A DNA stretch of 64,000 nt from Thuidium tamariscinum (lineage: Eukaryota; Streptophyta; Bryopsida; Hypnales; Thuidiaceae): positions 558,001 to 622,000 of the forward strand of contig OX344757.2 in the NCBI GenBank assembly GCA_947034885.2. The letters run 5' to 3'. Both the position numbers and the translations under genes were made by a program. This document shows, in pieces, positions 13,211 to 25,126 of the stretch. Under the pieces are notes generated by a model. It saw only the letters and a list, made by a program, of their open reading frames with translations, was not told the DNA's origin and made no database searches. The stretch's first letter is position 1; each line of letters begins with the position of its first letter.

Positions 13211-13545
13211 AGAATTAGAGTTCGTTTGGGGAGGTGGAAGAGATCTTATTTGTAAATTACGCAAACTTTGAGGTAGTAGTGCTATATTCAGTATATTGCA
13301 ATTGGGTGGTTGCAAATAAAAAGGAGGATGGGGCTACTATAAAGCGTGATGAGTATGGATTCACTAGTGTGAATTTCCAAAAATTGATCCCTTACTCGAC
13401 ACAGTCATTTGCTTTTCTTCTACACATTGAACACGTATTCTTTATACTAGACAAGGGCAAGAGTGGATGAAAAGTTGTACTTCAAAAGGAACCAAGAGGT
13501 GTTCAATTATTCTCTACACATCAAGCAACACCTGAAGTGCAATGC
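13210..13545 (+). pseudogene. CACTA (En/Spm) transposon remnant, DUF4216-like
   Basis: The frame through 13234-13470 reads VVLYSVYCNW, then DEYGFTSVNF, then HIEHVFFILD, which is the spacing and residue pattern of DUF4216, the C-terminal domain of plant TNP2-type CACTA transposases. After a TGA where tryptophan is expected (about 13468) the frame continues KVVLQKEPRG, another typical DUF4216 end. No transposase core, CACTA terminus or intact frame is seen, so this is a small fossil. Recognition is by remembered family pattern. Confidence 0.5.
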
Positions 13546-13653
13546 ATATCCTTGGGAATTTGAGAAAGACAACAAATTTTCATGGATTGGGAGCCACAGA
13601 CTTGTACAAAGATCTTTTTCTAAAGATACCCATGTATGTGGAAGTAGAAGCCG

Positions 13654-13970
13654 ATGTGGTTGCAACCATGGTTGTCATATCAGACGGAATATCACTGTTC
13701 ACGGACAGAATCGGACGAGTTAGGGTTGACCGATTGCGAACTTCAAATAGTTGTAACTTTTGCAAAAAGTCTTCAAATTGGGTATATAATATGTTTTTTG
13801 GCATCTACAAAAAATGTAGATGCCAAAAAACATCTTATATACCCAATTTGAAGACTTTTTGCAAAAGTTACAGCTGTTTGAAGTTCGCAGTCGGTCAACC
13901 CTAACTCGTCCGATTCTGTCCGTGAACAGTGATATTCCGTCCGACATGACAACCATGGTTGCAACTACAT
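13654..13970. repeat. Long near-perfect inverted repeat (317 bp hairpin)
   Basis: Two arms of about 155 bp meet at an A-rich loop near 13812 (GGCATCTACA, A-run, TGTAGATGCC). The outer arm ends are ATGTGGTTGCAACCATGG on the left and its near-complement on the right. Mismatches are few. The left arm is continuous with an open frame, so it looks like a duplicated and inverted piece of coding or transposon sequence. A transcript would fold into long dsRNA. Confidence 0.85.
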
Positions 13971-14789
13971 TACAACGTCTCAAGCAAGATGACATAATTG
14001 TGGATGACTTATAGTACAACGAAGCTGATTCAGAATGAGTTTGTTTGTATGACAAAGAACAATACATCCAAAACGGTTTTCAATAATTCATATAGAGGAT
14101 TCTATGCAACAATGTTTTTGGTGTATAACGCAAAAGGAAAGAATGTAAGTATGTTTGTCTTGGATGAATGGCGCCATTGCAATATACTATACTTCTTGTA
14201 TAGTCTTTTTACATATAAAGAAGTAATGATGTCACATCCTTTTAGCTTCAATTGTTCTCGAAGCAAATTAGAGAACCATCTTAATTTTTTTTTAAATTAT
14301 TGCTTTCATGTGTGAAGCACTTAAGTTTTTGTTTTGTATGTGTCTTCAGCAAATGTATATGTTAATGAACTTCAAAATAAAACTGTAGTGAGGAACGAAA
14401 CCATATTTCAAGGGTTAAGAGACATTCAAAGCATTCAAAAGCTTTCCAATGTCCACCACCCCTTCCAATGGAGTAGGCAAGAAAAAAGTCCATTTGCAAA
14501 GTTATATTTGCAATGCATTCTTCCTTTAGGAACAACCTTGCCTCATTAGAACATTGAAATATGTAATTTAAGGAATTTGAATACAAATATGTGGCCACCC
14601 TAGCCTAATTGTTTCGCACATATTTTATAATAGATCAAGCTTAAGAAAAATTCAGTGCATACAAGAAATGAAGTCATATCTACATCAAAAGAAATGATCC
14701 TTATGGCTAAAATACAAAAGGTTTACCTGCATTTGAGCATGTCTTCCATGTGTGGCCCAAAAACTGAAAATTCTGTACTATCAAGAAAG
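13971..14789. other. AT-rich spacer, nothing recognised
   Basis: Only short, low-complexity open frames. No domain, repeat or RNA gene recognised. Confidence 0.4.
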
Positions 14790-15290
14790 GGTGATTGAAA
14801 ATATGACTGCATAATGTGATTGAGAAAAAAATATGACTAAGTACTTTTGGGGCCCAAATTGCACTTGGGCTACCCCCCAAAAAATAATTGTAATAGTTGT
14901 ATAAATATGACTGCAAAATATGACTATTTAAAAAATATGACTACATAATGTGACTGAGGAAAAAATACGACTGAGTACTTTTGGGGCCCAAATTGCACTT
15001 GGGCTGCCTCCCCCAAAAAAATTGTAATAATTTTACAAATATGACTACAAAATATGACTGGAGAAAAATATGACTGGCAAATATGACTGGGCGTTTCCAA
15101 AACACGTTCCCAAAAGTTCCCTATGAAGTGTTTTGCCATTCTCAATGGATATATACTATACGGCCATGAAGTACAAAACAAAAATGTGACTAGCAGTCAT
15201 ATTTGCAATCATTTTTTTCCCAAAGTTTTCAATTACCAAAATATGACTGCGAGCAGTCACCAGTCATCCCCAGTCATATTTTTGCAGTCA
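14790..15290. repeat. Tandem repeat with AATATGACT motif
   Basis: Two main units of about 130 bp (from about 14800 and 14930), each with many AATATGACT words around a TACTTTTGGGGCCCAAATTG block and a C-run. AATATGACT-like words continue in both orientations to about 15290. The array replaces the 3' continuation of the transposase remnant at 15297-16476. Confidence 0.65.
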
Positions 15291-15296
15291 TTAAAT

Positions 15297-16476
15297 GCTC
15301 ATATTCTAGTAGTGCAACAGGGTGCTTGTGCTCTCCAAAGTGAATTGTTGCTCTACTCACTTGTACTTTATCACTGCATACGTAGTATATTCTAGCCGAA
15401 CATGCGCTAAGACACGTAGGGGAAGTTTTACAAACCTTTCATACTAGAGTTGAATCTACTGGTGGACACTCTCCCGGAGTGAAAGGGAACATAGTATATC
15501 CAGTCCACTCTGTTTCGTTTTTCTTAGAAGTTCTCTTCAAGTAATCACAATTTGCATTCTCACAAGAAAGATGTCCAGCACAAAACGACTTACGGAATTT
15601 CAGGTTGTCGGAATTGTGAATGTTTGTAGTCGTCAACTTGCACCACGGATGTCCGTCGTATCGCTTATCCATCCCCTCCAAGTTCCGAGCCCCTGATGAA
15701 GAAGAAGATGAGCGACATGGTGGCAATTCGAAGATGACATCTCCATCAAAGATGGCTGGAAGAAATGGAACTTGAATGCACTTCATAGTGTCCAGATCCA
15801 TTGCTGACAACTCATTTCGAGAGCGGTGCATTGTACCAAGTCTCTTCAAGCAATCCATTATACTCTCTGCGCTTGCTACATACGGAATTAAATGGGGGAG
15901 TGTCAATGTCAAATTTGAAGGACTACTTGAAGGGATTCCAGATATAGATTGAACTCCTTGTATCTTGGATGTTGCAAGCGGAACAGAATGAGCAGGACTC
16001 TCAAAACTGAACTCGTGAGTCTCTCCTTCAGAATCTGAAGACAACTCTATGATTGGATCTAATTTCTCCACTTTCACTGGACGAAGTGCTCTACGCTTCT
16101 CAATGACTGGTAAAGCTTGCGGAGGTGGACTAAGTGCAATGGCCTGTTCAATACATGGCATATTCATTGTAGAATTGTCTGACTGGTGACTGGGGATTTC
16201 CATGGACACACTCAACATAGACAGAGGAAGCCCATATGCTCTGTAGTTTCCTGGAGATAGGTACCAACAACGCATACCATCCTCTAGGGACACAACAACA
16301 GGGATGGACTACTGCACTTCACCAGAATCTAACAATTTCTCCTCTTCAACATATATGGAGCTTTCTATAAACTTGAATCGAACATGGAGAAGGTGGGAGG
16401 CAACTCTAGCGCATTCACCATCTACTACAAGAAAAACCAATGGAACTTCACGGCCATCTACTCTAATGTAAGCCAT
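15297..16476 (-). pseudogene. MULE transposase N-terminal remnant, copy D
   Basis: Paralogue of the N-terminal part of the transposase at 6810-12475. Reading from ATG at 16476: RFKFIESSIYVEEE, then CWYLSPGNYRAYG, an acidic ELSSDSEGE, GDVIFELPPC, GMDKRYDGH, the zinc-finger half CAGHLSCENANCDYL, and after a stop the second half CKTSPTCLSAC ending HFGEHKHP (about 15320). In-frame stops at 16308-16310 (TAG) and 15439-15441 (TGA). The DDE core and SWIM finger are absent; the coding match ends at an AATATGACT repeat array. It faces away from the plus-strand paralogue of gene A, mirroring the A-C arrangement. Confidence 0.8.
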
Positions 16477-17256
16477 CTTCAAATCCTAAAGAGGTGTGTC
16501 AAGAAGAGAAGACTATGAATCCTTTGTACAACATGAGGTCCATATGAACAGAACTATGAACACATTTTCACTTTGCCATCTTCAAAGGTTTAGGGTCTTA
16601 TGTATAATGAAATCACGGAAACTAGCCGCCATTGTGCTTTACATTATTCACTTCTAACCAACCTCTTTAAAGACCCTATGACATTAAAACAATTACTATT
16701 GCAATATTATTCTCTTAGAGTTCCTTCTGACATATAGATTTATAAAATAGAACATCTCCATTCAAAAAAGAGAATTTATGTTCTATAAGATGCCAAAAAA
16801 TAAATGGCGCCACCAATTGAAGGCCTACAACTTGCTTTGTCCTTTAATATAATTTCATGTATATAGGTAGCCTTGTCATAGACCATAATTACATAAGAAA
16901 CTGACATGTTAGTGGTCATCTGAATTGACGGCGAGCTCATTTACTGGAACTGCAAAAATGAAGACTTCGAGGTGAAACTAACAGCCAAAATGCTGCCATC
17001 CCTACGTCCTTTAATACAATTTTTCCGGCGCCGCTTACAATACATCATTCATGACATGTCATATTGTACTCCCACGCATGTCATTATAGCGGTTTACGAG
17101 AAAGCGGCTTAGCCTAAACTTCCACTTATGGCATAAGGAGGAAACTTGGCTTTGAGAACTCATTCCAATCTGTTTCTTGTGATTGAAGAGTGGAGTGCGA
17201 GAGTTGTGATGTTCTCCCTTTTCACTTCATGCTTGTAGAGAATAGTAGCTATTTCT
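16477..17256. other. Spacer upstream of remnant D
   Basis: AT-rich sequence without recognisable genes; probably the old upstream region of the transposase remnant. Confidence 0.35.
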
Positions 17257-17338
17257 TTGGTAGTTCCGATCATAGGAGAAGAAGGAAGAGGCGAACCCAC
17301 ATTATACTTTTCCTCTTCTAAAGCTCTGAGACGATCCA

Positions 17339-17534
17339 AGATGAAGAGAGGAGGTAGAGGGACATCAAAGTTAGCACAGAATGTTGGAGACCTATGGAGA
17401 TCTCTTCGCTTTGAAGGAGGGAGTGCTGGGCAGGAAGAGGAGGACCTTGTGAGCGACACCCAAGCCGCCCAGGAGACTTACGCGGACAATACAAGTATAG
17501 AGGAAGGTGGAAGAGCGCCGGACTCTGCATCCGT
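17339..17534 (+). CDS. Candidate exon of an unrecognised gene
   Basis: An open frame from ATG 17339 (start MKRGGRGTSK, rich in G, E and S) runs into a good donor, TCC/GTAAGTC, at 17535. It could be an isolated first exon of the plus-strand gene downstream or a chance frame. No domain recognised. Confidence 0.25.
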
Positions 17535-18770
17535 AAGTCTTCTTAGAAACTTCCTTTGCTTAAGTGTTGCATCTTGTGTTTGCAACTTCACCCAACTTCT
17601 GAGAGTGCAGTAGAGTATATGATGTTCTTCATTGTTTCCATGAAGCCATCTCATATGTACTAGTGTTTGCGGAATAGGATTTAAGGTGACAGGACTTAGG
17701 CAAGGGTACAAAGAGTTTTTGAAATAATTAGAGATATGTGAAATGTTGTCTTGTAAGTGTATACTCTAGAGAGTGGAGCCCTTGATTCGAGGATTTGCAA
17801 TTGTTCATATTTGTATGAAAGATTTTCTTTGAGAATACTTCTTCCACCTCTGAAGTATTTGTGATGGTTTATGGAAATTTTGAATATAGAGTGTGATTAG
17901 GCAATTCCTAAAGTAAACAAAAGTAGGTACTACAGAAATTGAGAAGTTGTTCTTCTCTAAATTGATGACACCATTCACCATTGCCTTCTGGGTCATGTAC
18001 AACTGAACTAGAGTGAGTGACAAACAATAGATAGGGGTTCCAAGAGAAATTATAGAATATGCTTTAGAATATAAGATTATATTTCATAAACTAAAACATG
18101 GTCTTTATCTTTCTTTCTCCTCTTACTAAAGTCTTGATGTATTCAAGAGTACAGGGTAGGTATGAATTGTAATTGTATTTTGGAAAAAGGATAATATTCC
18201 ATTTCTAGTAACTTCACTAATTACAGGTACTATATTCTATATCTAAGAGTATTCTACCTCTTATGACATACATTGCAATGAATATTGGTGACGAGGATTG
18301 TAAACTTCTTTCTTCAAAATCCCAGGAATTCAAATAAATACTCTTCTACTCAAAACATTTTGAGGATGTGGAAACCTTCAGGTCTTTAATCCTCAACCAC
18401 TGAAATAATCATTATTGTCATAAAACTCAATTTTGATTTGTGAAAGATTCACAGGACAAATGATTTACCGTTTTAGAGATTTAAATTTTAGTTCAAAAAG
18501 CTTCCATTAGGATTATGTACTATAGGCATATATGGTCAAATTCAGTACGTCCATTCCATAACCAAAATCATAATTAAGATCAAAATAATTATTTGAAGGA
18601 GTACTTCATCTCTTCTAATTATATAATACTAACTCTAATTTGTACTTCTTATACTGATTATGCTTCTTTCATAATTACTTTTAATAAATACCAAAACTCA
18701 TTCTTTCCTAAGCCTCCCTGAAAAAATAATTATTAAATTTCATAGGAGAATTAGCATTCTATTACGAATG
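17535..18770. other. AT-rich spacer, nothing recognised
   Basis: No coding frame, repeat or RNA gene that I can support; composition becomes very AT-rich toward 18.7 kb. Confidence 0.4.
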
Positions 18771-18774
18771 AGAA

Positions 18775-18960
18775 AAAGACACGTGGCGCACTTGCCATGT
18801 TAACCAAGCCCAGTCACGATCTAAATCAGCTAAGCAAGGGTCCCCACAAATGACGTAACAGCACGTTATCCCACCAAGCCCAATCACGAGGCTGAAACAA
18901 GTAAGCAAGGGTCCCCGCAAATGTCAAAGCGCCACGTCATCCACCTGGCTGTGGATGCCC
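18775..18960 (+). promoter_or_regulatory. Promoter-like region with ACGT-core boxes
   Basis: A 70-bp unit is tandemly duplicated (from 18804 and 18874). ACGT-core boxes of the kind bound by plant bZIP proteins occur in and beside it: GACACGTGGC (18778-18787, G-box/ABRE type), TGACGTAA (18851-18858) and CCACGTCA (18932-18939). It lies upstream of GC-rich sequence and a candidate first exon at 19279 for the plus-strand ParB/methyltransferase-like gene. Confidence 0.45.
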
Positions 18961-19278
18961 AGAGTCCTCGGGCTGTTGGAAACGGCAATCACGCAATAAG
19001 TCCGCCCGAAGGATTCACGAGCCTTCTCAGATTCTCCCTCCTCTTCCACGGCGCGCACAGAACGTAAGGGGGGGAGATTAAATTTAGATCCTTATCTGCA
19101 ACAAGGAATGGTTCGACTGAATTGTCGCAGGGAAGCTTTTCCAGCCTGTACAGCCCTTCCTTCGGACGGCGCAACCCAGACTTCTAACGTTGGCCTCTCC
19201 GAGGTACCGAAGTAGTCTTGCGCTCTCTACCTCGTGTGTCTTAGATCTTCACGTGATTTTGTGCAGTAGGACGCCAGG

Positions 19279-19362
19279 ATGACTCGTGCAACACGGAGCC
19301 GTGCGCGGGAGGGTGCAGCGACTCCACCAGCTCGTGGAGGCAAACTTCAGAAGAAGACGTAG
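19279..19362 (+). other. Candidate first exon of copy B
   Basis: A short frame from ATG 19279 (MTRATRSRAREG, basic) ends at a TAG overlapping a possible GT donor (GAC/GTAGAT) at about 19358. The next supported exon begins at 21058. Speculative. Confidence 0.25.
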
Positions 19363-19579
19363 ATGATTCTTTTATCCTTTTTCTGTACTCAGGGTCGATT
19401 CGAGAGTTTGGAATCCAGCGTGAAGTTTAGGTTTTTGGGCATTTTCTTGCGTTCTTCGAGATGGTCTAGAGGGGAGATGGACTTCCTGACTTGCCCATTG
19501 CTTCAGCTTGGAGCTGCTCTCACGCATGAGGGCGATTCAAATTCTGGATATTTTGAACGTTAGTTTTTTTTTTAAAATT

Positions 19580-19685
19580 GCCTGGTTGAGTTTCTTGGGG
19601 GTCCAACCTGACCTCGTCAGAGGTGGCTCGGATCCGAGCTACCTCCGACCATGTCCGACTGGACCCCCAAGAAACCCAACCAGGC
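19580..19685. repeat. Foldback element FB1, CGGATCCG centre
   Basis: A 106-nt imperfect palindrome. The outer arms (from 19581, CCTGGTTGAGTTTCTTGG...) match with one mismatch over 24 nt; the inner part pairs with about seven mismatches. The centre is CTCGGATCCGAG. Two similar foldbacks lie at 20180-20286 and 23812-23914. Confidence 0.75.
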
Positions 19686-20179
19686 TGACATTTTCGACTT
19701 CAATGCGGCAGAAAGATTTGATTTTTCTTGAATTTGTTCGATTTCCCAGTCTCGCGGCAGCGCAGGCCAGAACTTCTCCTTCCGAGAGCCTCATGCAGTC
19801 ACTGAATTCAAAATGTTAGTTATTGTGACCTCCGTCCTTGCAGTATGTCTGTTCCAAACAGAGAGTTTTGAACTTTGTGAGATCAGAAATTTTAAAAATC
19901 CTCGCCCCGAATACGGGGGTTCGGAGCTCCGTGGTTCTGATCAAAGCCAGTCTCGACGTCGAGACTCACTCCGGACTCAGACTCACTCACGTCGAGAGTC
20001 ACTCCTCTGCCTCCGAATGCAGGCAGATTTTTTGATCCGAGTGATCGATCCTGTTGAAACCATCTCCCACTCAGTCTGGACTCCTGTTTTGTCCCCGCTG
20101 ATCTCATGTTGAAATCATGCAGTACTTGCAGCGTCAGGATATCGATTCTAATTGCATGCGGGAATTTTTAATTTCAGTT

Positions 20180-20286
20180 GTTGGATCTCGAGGATCAGGG
20201 GGTCGCAGAGATAGGGGCCTGGTGACCGTCGGATCCGACGGTTACTGGGCCTAAATCTCTGGTACCCCAAGATCTTCAGATCCAAC
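20180..20286. repeat. Foldback element FB2, CGGATCCG centre
   Basis: A 107-nt imperfect palindrome whose arms start GTTGGATCT and end AGATCCAAC, with centre CCGTCGGATCCGACGG. Length and centre match FB1. Confidence 0.75.
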
Positions 20287-21057
20287 GGCTCAAATTTAAA
20301 AAAAATTTTAAAAACCTTTTCCTGATAGGTTCTGGAAACCTCGTATTTAAATTTATTGATATATTTAAAAGATTGCAATTAGAGTGATGAAAACGATTTT
20401 TAGATTTCTTTTTAAAAAATATCAGATCCACTCTTCAATTAAATGTAATATTATGCTTTAATATTTTTTTATATTTAATTGCGTGGGATTATGTACAGAA
20501 TTCTCTGGCTTAAGAGATGTAAATGTCTTTAATTCTTAATTTCCAGATAAAATTAATTTCATTAATATCTTTAGTCTAAAAGGATTATAAGTTCAAAAAT
20601 ATTTAGTTATATATAAATATTTTTCTTTTCATGACAAATTATTATTACTTTTTTTTTAATTTCATAATTATGTTTACTACACTCTTTTTTGAATGTAAGG
20701 GCTTTTAAGCTTGTTTGATAGAATTCTTGATTTTATTTCTTGATTTTATGATTTCTCTCTTCATATTTGAGTTGAATTTATAAATGATAAATATGATTTT
20801 TAGTATATTGAAATCAAATGCCACCTCTAATTCAAATAGGAAATAGTATATCCTAGCCTAAAGAGTTTTTATTTTGGAGTTCATGTCAAGCTAAGGTTAG
20901 TGACAAAGGTTTTTATGGAGTATGTGTACTTCGTTGAAGTTGGACTGTTTTCACTTTAAAATATATCTAAGAATTACATTCAATTCCCAACATCTTCATC
21001 TTTCAATAATGACCTACTAATTCTATTACTTGTTTACTTAAATGTGGTCTATTTTTC
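20287..21057. other. AT-rich stretch before the first firm exon of copy B
   Basis: Very AT-rich, no coding frame; a likely long first intron or upstream region ending in the acceptor TTTTTCAG at 21057. Confidence 0.4.
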
Positions 21058-23811
21058 AGCAAAGCCGCGAAGGAGGGGCATCTTCACCTACATCATCTCT
21101 TCCAAGTGTTTTGAAGACTCATGAAGCGGGTCCTTCCCAGGAACCTACTTCTGGGATTCCAGATGTCCATGTTCCAAGTGATTCTCAAGAGGAAGACAAA
21201 GCTCCAGAGCAAGACTTGGTAAGTTTTGATGATGTTATGGAGGCAGCGGAGAGAGCGGTAGACGCATTTGAGAGTTCAGTCATGAGTCGGGTGAGTGACA
21301 TCAGGTCTCATCGTCATAGACACTTTGCGAGGCTTGTAGAGATTTAGTTTGAAAAAGGAAGGTTCATGTCTCCGGAGAGCTCTGAGACAGAGTATAGCTC
21401 AGAGGCTGAAACCTCCATCACAGTGGACGGTCCATCACTACAAGAGTTTTGTACATGTACTTGTAGCGGTCCTACAGGTCCACAAGAGCCAGTATTCATT
21501 CACTTAAGCTCAGACTCAGAGGAGGATATAGAGATAGACTAAGTGCACTTGGATTTCTTATATGTGTATGCATATATTGTATTTAAACTTTTCGAAATAT
21601 TATTTATTACTATATCTCATTGAACTTATGGATTTAGTGAATAGAGGTATGTGTTTTGTCTTGAATTGATTTAGATTTTTACTCCATATATTTCTGTTTC
21701 TAGACCTTGATTTCATTTTTTATTTTGCAGATGGATGTGTCTCCAGTTAACCTTTCTCTTGAAGACATCATTCTTCAAACTCCAAACACTGAAGAGACAA
21801 TTCAACAAGAGATTTCAACAGTAACTGGAGGGGGACAAATGGACCAAGATGTGCTGTATGACTTCATAGAAGAAGGCAAGGACTTATTGGAGGACGATTT
21901 GCGGCAGTTTCAGAAGGGGGATTCAGTGAACACTATATCAAGCCTTAGGATGAAGCCGGATCACTTATTTCGGCTTTCTATACCGCTATGCCGAATGGTG
22001 TCTATGCCAATGGTGAGACCTACCCTTCAATGTGATCTGGATATGCTTGAGCACGAGTTTGCAGTGGGTTATCGTGACGGTGCAGCAGTTTTCTATGTGA
22101 CCACCACAAATGAAGCTGGGGAGAGCTCGGAGTTTATGGAAGAAGAGATGAACAAGTGGGATCCTCTTTGGAAGGAGAAGAACAACACATTTATTGCCCA
22201 TTTGGAGTCCCATCTTGAGTTGAGGTTCTTGAAGAACCTCAAGTTTTATATCTGTGATGGAAACCACCGCCTCATCTCATGGATGAATTATATCACCAGG
22301 AGGCACTCCAAAGATCCAAAATGGCACTGGTGTGTGGATTCCATTGTTTTGGAGACGAAGGGCAGAATTGAGCTTGTCATGCATGTCATGCATGACATTA
22401 ACAAGTATGCAATTTTTTTACCTCTTATTTCTATGTTTTGAATTCATAATTTCTTAGAAATGTCAAAATTTGGATTCTTTGTGTACCCAATTTTGAAAGA
22501 TGTGTTTTGTATAACAGATCCACAGAAGATTCACATGTGAAGACCAATCTGGTACACCAGATATATCAAGTTCAGAAGTATGGTTTGTTACCTATTGAGC
22601 GGTTCAATGAGATGTTGAGGCCATCCGAGTAAAAGCGGTGTGGGTTACCGAAAACAAAGAAGACGTGGTATTCTATGCCACAAGAAGTATTCACATCCTT
22701 TGTTTTCCGGGTAAGAAAATTTCTGTACTATTTCTTTGTTTTTATTATTGCCTTATGTTTTCAGATGGGTTTTTTTCTATACTGATTTCAAGTCATTTGT
22801 GAACCTCAATTTTCCAGCAAGACATTTCTCAAGCCGCTGACGCAGCTGCTCGCAAGTACACTGAGGTCACACTCGAAAATAAGAAGACTGCACTAGGTCT
22901 TGCAGAGGCAATGAGAGCAGGGGCAAAAGAAAGGACTGGGAAGTTGAATGTGAAGATGTCCAAATTGTTAGCGGTGGCAAATCCAGCTAATACGCTTGGA
23001 TTCATGGAAGAAGTAAGTGATTTATGTATTTCAAAGTATATTGAACAACCTCACTTGAAAATTCATTACATATCTAATTTTCTATTTCTTTTGGTGTAGG
23101 TGGAGAAGCATTGGACTTCAAATGAGATTCCAGAGATGACCTTAGAAAAGTTGCAGATGATTGCAACTTGCAATACTACTCCAGCTCACAAAATCAAGAT
23201 TTTGAAGTGGTGGAATTCTTCCATCCCTTCACGTGAAACAAGGCGTTTTCCACCGAAACCACTATCTGAATTATTGCTTGGTCCATTTCTGAATCGCTGT
23301 GTTTGGTATGCTGGGGTAAGCACTCCTTATCATCACATTGTGAGTTCTATAATTTTCTATTTAAACATTACATTTATAAAAATGATTCTATTTTGAAATT
23401 GAGACTCGATTGTCACCTTGAAATGGATTTCTATTTGTTCAATGGTTCTTTCAGATTGAGGATGCAGTACTGGAATACTTTGAGGCGGTTGTAAGACAGG
23501 ACAACATTTCTATCAACATGAACCTTCCCTCAAAGCCACAGACGTTATTGGATTATCTGGAAGGATGGAGAACGAAGATTTGGGATCAAGGTTTCTTGGC
23601 GCAGTTGAGAGGAGTGAACTACTTCAAGAAAAGCGACAATTTTCATACTTTCGAGGAGGCCAATCATGCTGTGCGAAGGGTTCTTTTTTGGTGAGTTTTG
23701 CAGTATAATTTCTTGTCTTTATGAATTCATATTGCAAAACTTACTTATGTTACTAGTTTTTGGATGACTTGAATAAATTTCAAGATGACTTGGAAATTTT
23801 TTTTTATGAAA

Positions 23812-23914
23812 GTTCAAAATGTTGGGGGTCCCCGGAATACCTCTTAGACATATGTCGGATCCGACGGATGTCCAAGAGGTACCTTCGGGACCCCCTACTT
23901 TTCTTCACTTGAAC
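23812..23914. repeat. Foldback element FB3, CGGATCCG centre
   Basis: A 103-nt imperfect palindrome inside an intron of copy B (23691-24058). Arms include GGGGGTCCC, ACCTCTTAGACAT and GTCGGATCCGAC at the centre. It shares the TTGGGGGTCC start and the centre with FB1. Confidence 0.72.
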
Positions 23915-25126
23915 TGTGTTGATTACTTTTTCAATGAAATATTAAAATTTTGGGGGGGTTTCGTGGACATTGACAACTCCCTTTGTCCATGTATATTATA
24001 GATTTAAAATTTTTTGTCCTCTAAATTCTCTTCCAAACCTTGTGTTTGCTCATGGCAGATACTTCAAGTATGAGCTAGAAGCAAAAGGCGCAATTCAAAA
24101 AGCAGACCTTCCTCCATTTCTGTCTGGATTTCTTGACCGCAATTCGGTGGATTGCATGTTTATAGCGAATCAAATTCGCACATTTACCACAGCTCATCTA
24201 AGTGGTGGAGGATGGTACCTTGACTACCCTATTGCGTATACACATCCGTCTGAGGTGGAGCTGTGGAACTCATTGGAGGGAATTGGTGCTGTCACTATGG
24301 AGGTTGATGAATTTGTTGGCCTCACTGCAAAGCAGAAGCAAAAGGCGATTGCAAAAAGGGACACAAATGACAGAAGGAAAGCTGCTCGCATTCAGCTGGC
24401 GTTGGAGAACAAAGAAAAGAAAGAAGCTAAGCGTCTTGCTAAGTTAGAAGAAAAGGAGAAGGAGAAGGAGAAAGAGAAGGACTATAAGGACAAGGCAAAA
24501 GGGAAGAAAATTATAGATGGCAGTGGCGCTCCAGCCTCATCAACATTGGATGAAGGCTCTCAAATGCAAGGTGCTTCTCAGGGCGGGATGAAGAGGAAGG
24601 CTGTACTTCCAGACTTCACGGAAGAGGTAATCACTCAAGGGACACAAGTGATCGCCCTTGGAGATGATGACGATGTCAACTCTGAGGAATTACTGTTGCA
24701 TGTCTCGATTGGTGAAGTAGTAGACAACGAAGAGGTTCGGGGACCGAATTGTTATAATGAAGTCTTGGACTTCTTGCGGAAGGTAAATTCTTACAATCAT
24801 TTTATTGTGCATTTCAATTGGAGAAATGAATGAGTATTTGTTTGTACTTGTATTCATAAAGTCCTCACATATTGAAGAAATGCACTTGCAGATGGTGGTA
24901 GGAAAAGCAAGGGTTTATGATGGAGTGGTCAATCGGCATCCGGGATTTGATCTCATGATATCTGACTGCTAGGAGAACTTGCCGGTGCCAGACATAGGGG
25001 GCTCCAAGCACATTCCTTATTGGAACGCATATAAGGAATACTTTACCATCTACCAAGCTCTTGCGTTTGCACAGAAACATTTGCAGGACAACGGCTGCAT
25101 TGTTGTGTTCCATTCTTGGGGCCAAG

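Noticed and set aside
13720..14067. Two overlapping minus-strand frames near 13.8 kb
   Set aside because: They are the mirror image of the plus-strand frames produced by the long inverted repeat.
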